Shown: positions 12,732 through 16,657 of the stretch, piece after piece | Layout of the letters: every line of letters starts with the position of its first letter | How positions within the stretch are numbered: the first letter of the stretch is position 1 | NCBI GenBank assembly: GCA_035388825.1 | Contig: DAOOQQ010000091.1 | Coordinates: forward strand, 1-16,657 | Direction: 5' to 3' | DNA: 16,657 nt | Origin: MWAR01 sp035388825 | GTDB taxonomy: Bacteria > Muiribacteriota > Ozemobacteria > Ozemobacterales > Ozemobacteraceae | The notes under the pieces: model-generated | The model's database searches: none | Told to the model about the DNA's origin: nothing | The model's input: only the letters and a program-made list of their open reading frames with translations | Made by a program: the position numbers and the translations under genes

Positions 12732-14077
12732 TGAATACACCGTCAAGAGCCGAACCCGTCGTCGTCGACGCCCTCCGCGCCGGGGCGCTCTGCCCCACCT
12801 GCGGCAAGACGATCCGCGAGGGCGAGGAAGGCATGATCTGCGGCCGTTGCGGCTCCCTGAACCACACGTCCTGCTGGAATGCGGACGGCTGCGGAGGGTA
12901 TCACTGCCGGCCGGACCGGGCAGCCGCGATGGAAAGCGGGCCGGCCGACATCGTGATCACGAAGGGCGATCTTTCCGGCGTTCGGCAGCTTCCGCCCGGT
13001 GCCCGCCATGGTTCGGCCGCCCTGGCCGAGGAGCTGGCGAAGCGGGAAACCCGCTGGTCGGTCATGGCCGTCATCGCCCTGATCCTGGGAACGGGTGCGC
13101 TCGGGTTCAGTCTCTGGAACTTCTCCACCGGCAGCGGCCCCTCGGGCGGAGGCGGCACGACGGTGTTCTTCCTGTTTTCCCTCACCGGCAGCCTGCTTTC
13201 GGTCGTCGTGGGAGCGCTCTCCCTGGCCATGATCCAGCAGAATCGCGACCTGAAGGGGAACCTGTTCGCCTTCGCCGGCATGGGTGGCGGCATCGCGGCG
13301 CTGGCCCTGACGTTCATCCCGCTGTGGAGCGGAAGCGAGCGGCCCATGGGCGGGGTGAAGTTCGATATGGGCAAGGTTTCGGATACGATCCGGGCCGCGG
13401 AACCCCGTATCCGAGCGTCGCTGATGGCGAACGTGCACATCCGCTCCGGCTCGGGATTCTCAGAGGGAACCGGCTCCGGCATCGCGCTCTGCAACCGCGA
13501 CGCGTTCACCTATATCCTGACGAATGCCCATGTGTTGTCCCTCGGGGAGGAGGTCGACACCCTCGCGGCACTCGAGCGCAAGGCGCGGGATGTCGAGGTC
13601 ACCTTCTTTTCCGGCGAGTCGGCGCGGGCAACCCCCGTGTGGCTTGCCCCGGACGGCATCGACCTGGCCATCCTCCGGGTCGCGACCCCACCGGGCTTCT
13701 CGCCCGTCATCAAGTATCAGCCGAACCGTCAGCTCTCGATGGGCCAGCGGGTGTTCGCGATCGGCAACCCGATGGGCCTGAACTGGACCTACACGGAAGG
13801 GGTCATCTCGGCGTTGCGGACGAACCGGTATGGCTCCCGGGATCTGACCGTCATTCAGATGCAGACCCCGCTCAACCACGGCAATTCGGGCGGCGGGCTG
13901 TATGATCCCGAGGGGTATCTGATCGGCGTCAACACCTGGATCTACGCGAAAACCGTGTCGGAGGGGCTGAACTTCTCGCTCGCGATCGACGAGTTTTTCC
14001 GGGTGCTCGAACCCGAATGGGCGAAGATTCTCACATTGCCCGGCATCCAGCCGGCGGAAAAGGGCAGCGACGGATGA
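12731..14077 (+). CDS. RING-like finger / three-TM / trypsin-like serine protease fusion
   Basis: This 448-aa fusion starts with a RING-like module (Cys21, 24, 37, 40, His45, Cys48, 54, 59) spaced like those in the flanking genes. A linker leads to three membrane segments at about 111-131, 144-167 and 178-199. The C-terminal domain (about 215-435) is an S1C/HtrA-like chymotrypsin-fold protease with intact triad: His267 in TNAHVLS, Asp311 in GIDLAIL, Ser386 in NHGNSGGGL. No PDZ domain follows, unlike DegP/DegS. Three crossings put the finger and the protease on opposite faces; with the finger cytoplasmic, the protease is extracytoplasmic. The start at ATG 12731 overlaps the upstream stop as TGATG; a TTG at 12728 would add one residue. 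The end overlaps the E2 gene. It may link modifier conjugation to envelope proteolysis, an inference from architecture. Confidence 0.92.
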   Translation: MNTPSRAEPVVVDALRAGALCPTCGKTIREGEEGMICGRCGSLNHTSCWNADGCGGYHCRPDRAAAMESGPADIVITKGDLSGVRQLPPGARHGSAALAEELAKRETRWSVMAVIALILGTGALGFSLWNFSTGSGPSGGGGTTVFFLFSLTGSLLSVVVGALSLAMIQQNRDLKGNLFAFAGMGGGIAALALTFIPLWSGSERPMGGVKFDMGKVSDTIRAAEPRIRASLMANVHIRSGSGFSEGTGSGIALCNRDAFTYILTNAHVLSLGEEVDTLAALERKARDVEVTFFSGESARATPVWLAPDGIDLAILRVATPPGFSPVIKYQPNRQLSMGQRVFAIGNPMGLNWTYTEGVISALRTNRYGSRDLTVIQMQTPLNHGNSGGGLYDPEGYLIGVNTWIYAKTVSEGLNFSLAIDEFFRVLEPEWAKILTLPGIQPAEKGSDG

Positions 14078-14961
14078 GCATCAGACTGAAGCGACTCCAG
14101 GCGGATTACGAAAAGATCGTCGAGACGTTCAAGGCGGGCGGCCGCATCCTCATCAAGGCCGTCACCGGCAATCCGCCCGAAAAATACCAGATCGAATTTC
14201 TGGTCAACAGTCTCGTGATGAAACCCGACGGCCAGGTCGCCGTCAAGAACAGCCACCTGGCCGAAATATACCTTACGCGATCTTATCCGCGGCAGCCCCC
14301 CCAGTGCCGGATGCTCACGCCGGTGTTCCATCCGAACATCGCCCCGCACGCGATCTGCATCGGGGATCACTGGGCGGCGGGCGAGTCGCTGTCGCACCTG
14401 ATCGTGCGGATCGGGGAGATGCTGTCGTATCAGAGCTACAATCTGAAGAGTCCGCTGAACGGAGAGGCCGCGAAATGGGCCGACAAGAACCGGTCGCGGT
14501 TTCCGATCGACAAGATGGATTTCTCGGCGTATTACGAAGCCGGGGAGACGATCCTCTCGGAGCAGCAGGCGGGCGCGATCGGGGAGGGAAGCTCGATGGC
14601 CTGTGCCAACTGCGGCACCCGCGTGCAGGGTTCGGACATCATCGTCTGCTCGTCGAAGCACCCGGTGTGTTCCAGCTGCGCCCTGTCGTGCGCGGCCTGC
14701 GGCCGGCAGTTGTGTCTCAAGTGCCTGACCAGCACCTGTTCGGCTTGCGGCCAGATCGTCTGCGCGCATTGTCACTTCAAGTGCCGCTCCTGCCAGGCGG
14801 ACCTGTGCCCGGCGCACACGGCGAACTGCCACGTGTGCGGCGCCCCCGCCTGCAACGACTGCAGCGTCGCCTGCGCCGCCTGCGGCAAGCCCACCTGCCT
14901 GGATCACATCCGGCAGCTCCCGGCCACGGGTGAGTACCGATGCAGCAAATGCATTTCTTGA
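14074..14961 (+). CDS. E2-like ubiquitin-conjugating enzyme fused to a tandem zinc-knuckle array
   Basis: Residues 1-150 form a UBC/E2 domain. The YPRQPPQCRMLTPVFHPNI stretch (71-89) contains the HPN motif (86-88) of eukaryotic E2s, and Cys95 in AICIGDHW is in the catalytic position, with the expected Trp100 and a helix after it. It should accept the modifier from the E1-like enzyme and pass it to target lysines. The C-terminal part (177-293) is exceptionally Cys-rich, about 25 Cys in 117 residues. After a first knuckle (Cys177/180/192/199/202) come five near-identical 15-16-residue units from 206 to 281, C-x2-C-x4-C-x2-[C/H], then a last pair at 290/293. It may serve as a built-in E3-like or target-binding module. 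Start at 14074 overlaps the protease stop as ATGA; a longer in-frame start at 14017 would lie inside the protease gene and add residues foreign to the E2 fold. Confidence 0.94.
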   Translation: MSIRLKRLQADYEKIVETFKAGGRILIKAVTGNPPEKYQIEFLVNSLVMKPDGQVAVKNSHLAEIYLTRSYPRQPPQCRMLTPVFHPNIAPHAICIGDHWAAGESLSHLIVRIGEMLSYQSYNLKSPLNGEAAKWADKNRSRFPIDKMDFSAYYEAGETILSEQQAGAIGEGSSMACANCGTRVQGSDIIVCSSKHPVCSSCALSCAACGRQLCLKCLTSTCSACGQIVCAHCHFKCRSCQADLCPAHTANCHVCGAPACNDCSVACAACGKPTCLDHIRQLPATGEYRCSKCIS

Positions 14962-14986
14962 TTTTCCTGATCCCCGGCAGTAGGCT
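14958..14986 (+). promoter_or_regulatory. Weak candidate internal promoter before the third RING-like gene
   Basis: TTGATT (14958-14963), a 17-base spacer and TAGGCT (14981-14986) resemble the TTGxxT-17-TAGxxT form of the operon promoter candidate at 8067, but the -10 matches consensus at only 3/6. It lies in the one intergenic gap of the cluster that is not translationally bridged. Confidence 0.2.
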
Positions 14987-15015
14987 GGGACAGAATCGTT
15001 CGAGGCGGAGAGGAT

Positions 15016-15852
15016 ATGGCTGGTAACGCAAGCTGTAACTACTGCAAGACACAGATCGAGATTCCCGACGGGTATAACCGCCCGTTCATTCCCTGTCCCC
15101 AGTGCAAGCGCATGGTGACGGTCACCGCGACCCCGCGCCCCGCCGGGCCGCCCCCGGCCAGGCCCGCGACGTTAGCCCCGCCGCCGCCCCCGCGCGATGC
15201 GACGCCGTCGTTTTCGTCTTCCGGGATGAGCGATCCCGCCCATCCCCCGCCGCCTCCGCCCCCAGCGGCCGGCGACGACGTTCTTCCCGAGGTGATGAAG
15301 GCGAACAAGAAGGTTCTGGGCAAGTCGTGCGGGGTCTGCGGAAAGCCGATCGCCCTCGGCGAGCAGATCCACAACTGCCCCGCCTGCCGCTCGGTCAACC
15401 ACGACACCTGCTGGACCCGCTCGGGCGGCTGCACCTCGCCCTCCTGCGCCGCATCCCGGCCCGGCCATGCGACCGCCGGAGGTTCGGGATTCCCGGCGGG
15501 ATCGATGGCCGGTGGTCCGGCCGCCCCTCCGCCTCCGGGCGGAACGGTCCCCTGCCGCTGGTGCAAGGAACCGATCGCGCGCGGGGCGCGCAAATGCAAG
15601 CATTGCAACGAGTATCAGAGCGACGAGGATCGAGCCACGCTCGGAGGTCTCGGGAAGACCGCCGCCGGTATCGACGAAGTCGCCCTTTCGACCACCGACT
15701 GGATCGGCGTCGTCTGCTGTCCGATCATCGCGTTGATCCAGGGACTCGTCTACGTCGCCCAGGGAAACCCCAAAGGACAGCGGCTGATATTGTATTCCAT
15801 CATATCCATCGGCATCAACGGCGTCATCCAGGCGCTCGGCGGGAAGCACTGA
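15016..15852 (+). CDS. Membrane protein with two zinc ribbons and a RING-like finger, candidate E3
   Basis: This 278-aa protein contains, in order: a zinc ribbon (Cys7, 10, 27, 30), a Pro-rich linker with two poly-Pro runs (about 41-85), a RING-like module (Cys105, 108, 121, 124, His129, Cys132, 139, 144), a Gly/Pro linker, and a second zinc ribbon (Cys180, 183, 194, 197). A hydrophobic C-terminal region (about 229-248 and 257-274) probably forms one or two membrane segments. The RING-like spacing equals that of the protein encoded at 12042, so the two are paralogous modules in one operon. GGAGAGG precedes the ATG. It starts 54 bases after the E2 gene, the largest gap in the cluster, so it may be partly independently expressed. 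A role as a membrane E3 or adaptor is inferred. Confidence 0.85.
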   Translation: MAGNASCNYCKTQIEIPDGYNRPFIPCPQCKRMVTVTATPRPAGPPPARPATLAPPPPPRDATPSFSSSGMSDPAHPPPPPPPAAGDDVLPEVMKANKKVLGKSCGVCGKPIALGEQIHNCPACRSVNHDTCWTRSGGCTSPSCAASRPGHATAGGSGFPAGSMAGGPAAPPPPGGTVPCRWCKEPIARGARKCKHCNEYQSDEDRATLGGLGKTAAGIDEVALSTTDWIGVVCCPIIALIQGLVYVAQGNPKGQRLILYSIISIGINGVIQALGGKH

Positions 15853-15862
15853 CCGGAACGCG

Positions 15863-16306
15863 ATGCGGTCCGATCCGGTCACGGCGGAAGCGCGGTTTCA
15901 CGCGTATCAGCGGCACCAGCTCGTCGTCGCGGTTCTGATCGTCCTTGCCGCCCTGATCCTGACGCCGGCGCCTCCGGGCGGCGAGCTCGTTTCCCTGCTC
16001 GGCCGGGAAATTCCGGCGCTGTGCCCCCACCAGCTCCTGTTCCAGGCGAAATGTCCGGGCTGCGGCCTGGTACGCAGTTTCACGGCATTCGCGCACGGAC
16101 GGATCGGCGAGGCGGCGGCGTTCCACCGGCTGGGCATCCTGCTGTTCCTCGTCGTCGCCGCCCAGATTCCGCTGCGCGCCTGGCTGCTGCGGAAAGGCCC
16201 GGCGGGGCTGACACCGCCGGTCGCCGCGTTCCTGCACTGGTCGGGTCCCGCGCTGATCGGATCTCTGATCCTCTCCTGGGTGGGGGAACGATTCGGCTGG
16301 TTCTGA
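15863..16306 (+). CDS. DUF2752-family membrane protein
   Basis: This 147-aa membrane protein carries the family signature CPGCGLVRSF (68-77), preceded by CPHQ. Hydrophobic segments lie at about 20-35, 94-112 and 124-142. DUF2752 proteins have no settled function; the conserved Cys pair suggests metal or redox chemistry near the membrane. The start is 10 bases after the stop of the third RING-like gene, with GGAACG as a poor ribosome binding site, so it probably rides on the same transcript. Whether it belongs to the conjugation system or is a passenger cannot be judged from one locus. The promoter-like sequence downstream marks the likely operon end. Confidence 0.85.
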   Translation: MRSDPVTAEARFHAYQRHQLVVAVLIVLAALILTPAPPGGELVSLLGREIPALCPHQLLFQAKCPGCGLVRSFTAFAHGRIGEAAAFHRLGILLFLVVAAQIPLRAWLLRKGPAGLTPPVAAFLHWSGPALIGSLILSWVGERFGWF

Positions 16307-16308
16307 CG

Positions 16309-16337
16309 TTGCAATTGTACCGGGTTTCCTGTATACA
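16309..16337 (+). promoter_or_regulatory. Candidate promoter for the elongation factor G-type gene
   Basis: TTGCAA (16309-16314), a 17-base spacer and TATACA (16332-16337) give 4/6 matches at each element. A leader of about 54 bases would contain a small hairpin (CGCCC 16351-16355 with GGGCG 16369-16373). It begins 2 bases after the DUF2752 stop. Confidence 0.4.
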
Positions 16338-16397
16338 TACCTGAAATACTCGCCCTTCTTGGCATTCCGGGCGAAACTGTTCCGAGGAGAGAACTCA

Positions 16398-16657
16398 ATG
16401 AAGCTGTATACCACCGACAAGATCCGCAATATCGGGCTCGTCTCCCACGGCGGAGCCGGCAAGACCTCGCTGACCGAAGCGCTGCTGTTCCACACCGGCG
16501 CCAATTCGCGCATCGGCAAGGTCGACGACGGTTCGTCCGTGATGAACTACGATCCCGAAGAGCTGAAGCGCAAGACCACGGTGGGCACGTCCCTGGCCTG
16601 CCTCGAGTGGAAGGATGTCAAGATCAACCTGCTCGACACGCCCGGCTTCGACGATTT
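16398..16657 (+). CDS. fusA: Elongation factor G-type translational GTPase, N-terminus only (partial)
   Basis: The 86 complete codons before the window edge show a translation-factor GTPase domain. The P-loop lies at about 18-25 (HGGAGKTS), the switch I region has KRKTTVGTS, and DTPGFDDF lies at the edge (G3). EF-G moves tRNA and mRNA through the ribosome using GTP. The switch I sequence differs from the ERGITI of classic EF-G and resembles the EF-G paralogue group (FusA2/EF-G-II type), some of whose members have specialised or unknown roles. GAGGAG lies 8 bases upstream of the ATG. It has its own promoter candidate, so it is probably not part of the preceding operon. The paralogue assignment is tentative since most of the protein is missing. 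Confidence 0.88.
   Translation, partial: MKLYTTDKIRNIGLVSHGGAGKTSLTEALLFHTGANSRIGKVDDGSSVMNYDPEELKRKTTVGTSLACLEWKDVKINLLDTPGFDD

Overview
The window is GC-rich (about two-thirds G+C by eye) and densely coding. A signal-peptide-bearing Slt70-type lytic transglycosylase and multi-pass sensor proteins point to a free-living bacterium with a Gram-negative type envelope. Nothing here fixes the phylum. Large RsbU-like phosphatases beside a STAS protein, and FHA/RING-rich operons, would suit a deep-branching lineage such as Planctomycetes or Riflebacteria, but that is only a guess. I see no rRNA, tRNA, insertion sequence or CRISPR array.

Left block (1-5150, minus strand): a STAS anti-sigma-factor-antagonist-like gene is followed by two large membrane sensor proteins. 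The complete one (945 aa) ends in HAMP and SpoIIE/RsbU-type PP2C phosphatase domains. The other is cut by the window edge but is clearly its tandem paralogue. This looks like the input side of a partner-switching regulatory pathway. No anti-sigma kinase or sigma factor is visible.

Middle block (5151-8058): a 367-base intergenic stretch rich in inverted repeats, including two minus-strand terminator-like hairpins; a 74-aa excisionase-like helix-turn-helix protein and a possible 47-aa membrane peptide (plus strand); then a convergent gene for a periplasmic soluble lytic murein transglycosylase.

Right block (8067-15852, extending to 16306, plus strand) is the main interest: an apparently complete bacterial ubiquitin-like conjugation operon. 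In order it encodes a beta-grasp ubiquitin-like protein, a ThiF/E1-like activating enzyme, a membrane-anchored JAB/JAMM metallopeptidase, a six-pass membrane protein with a C-terminal FHA domain, a membrane RING-like protein, a RING-like/three-TM/trypsin-like serine protease fusion, a canonical E2 with HPN motif fused to a tandem zinc-knuckle array, and a third zinc-ribbon/RING-like membrane protein. A DUF2752 membrane protein follows. From the ubiquitin-like gene through the E2 gene, every junction is a start/stop overlap, except one that is bridged by a 12-codon mini-ORF which itself overlaps both neighbours. The inferred logic is: the JAB protease matures and removes the modifier, E1 and E2 activate and transfer it, and three membrane RING-like proteins select targets at the cytoplasmic membrane. 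One of them couples this to a protease domain probably on the other face of the membrane. Clusters combining bacterial RING-like domains with E1, E2, JAB and ubiquitin-like genes are known from comparative genomics, so the class is not unprecedented. The membrane-centred composition, the protease and FHA partners and the E2 zinc array deserve attention.

Right edge (16309-16657): a separate promoter-like sequence and the start of an elongation factor G-type GTPase gene.
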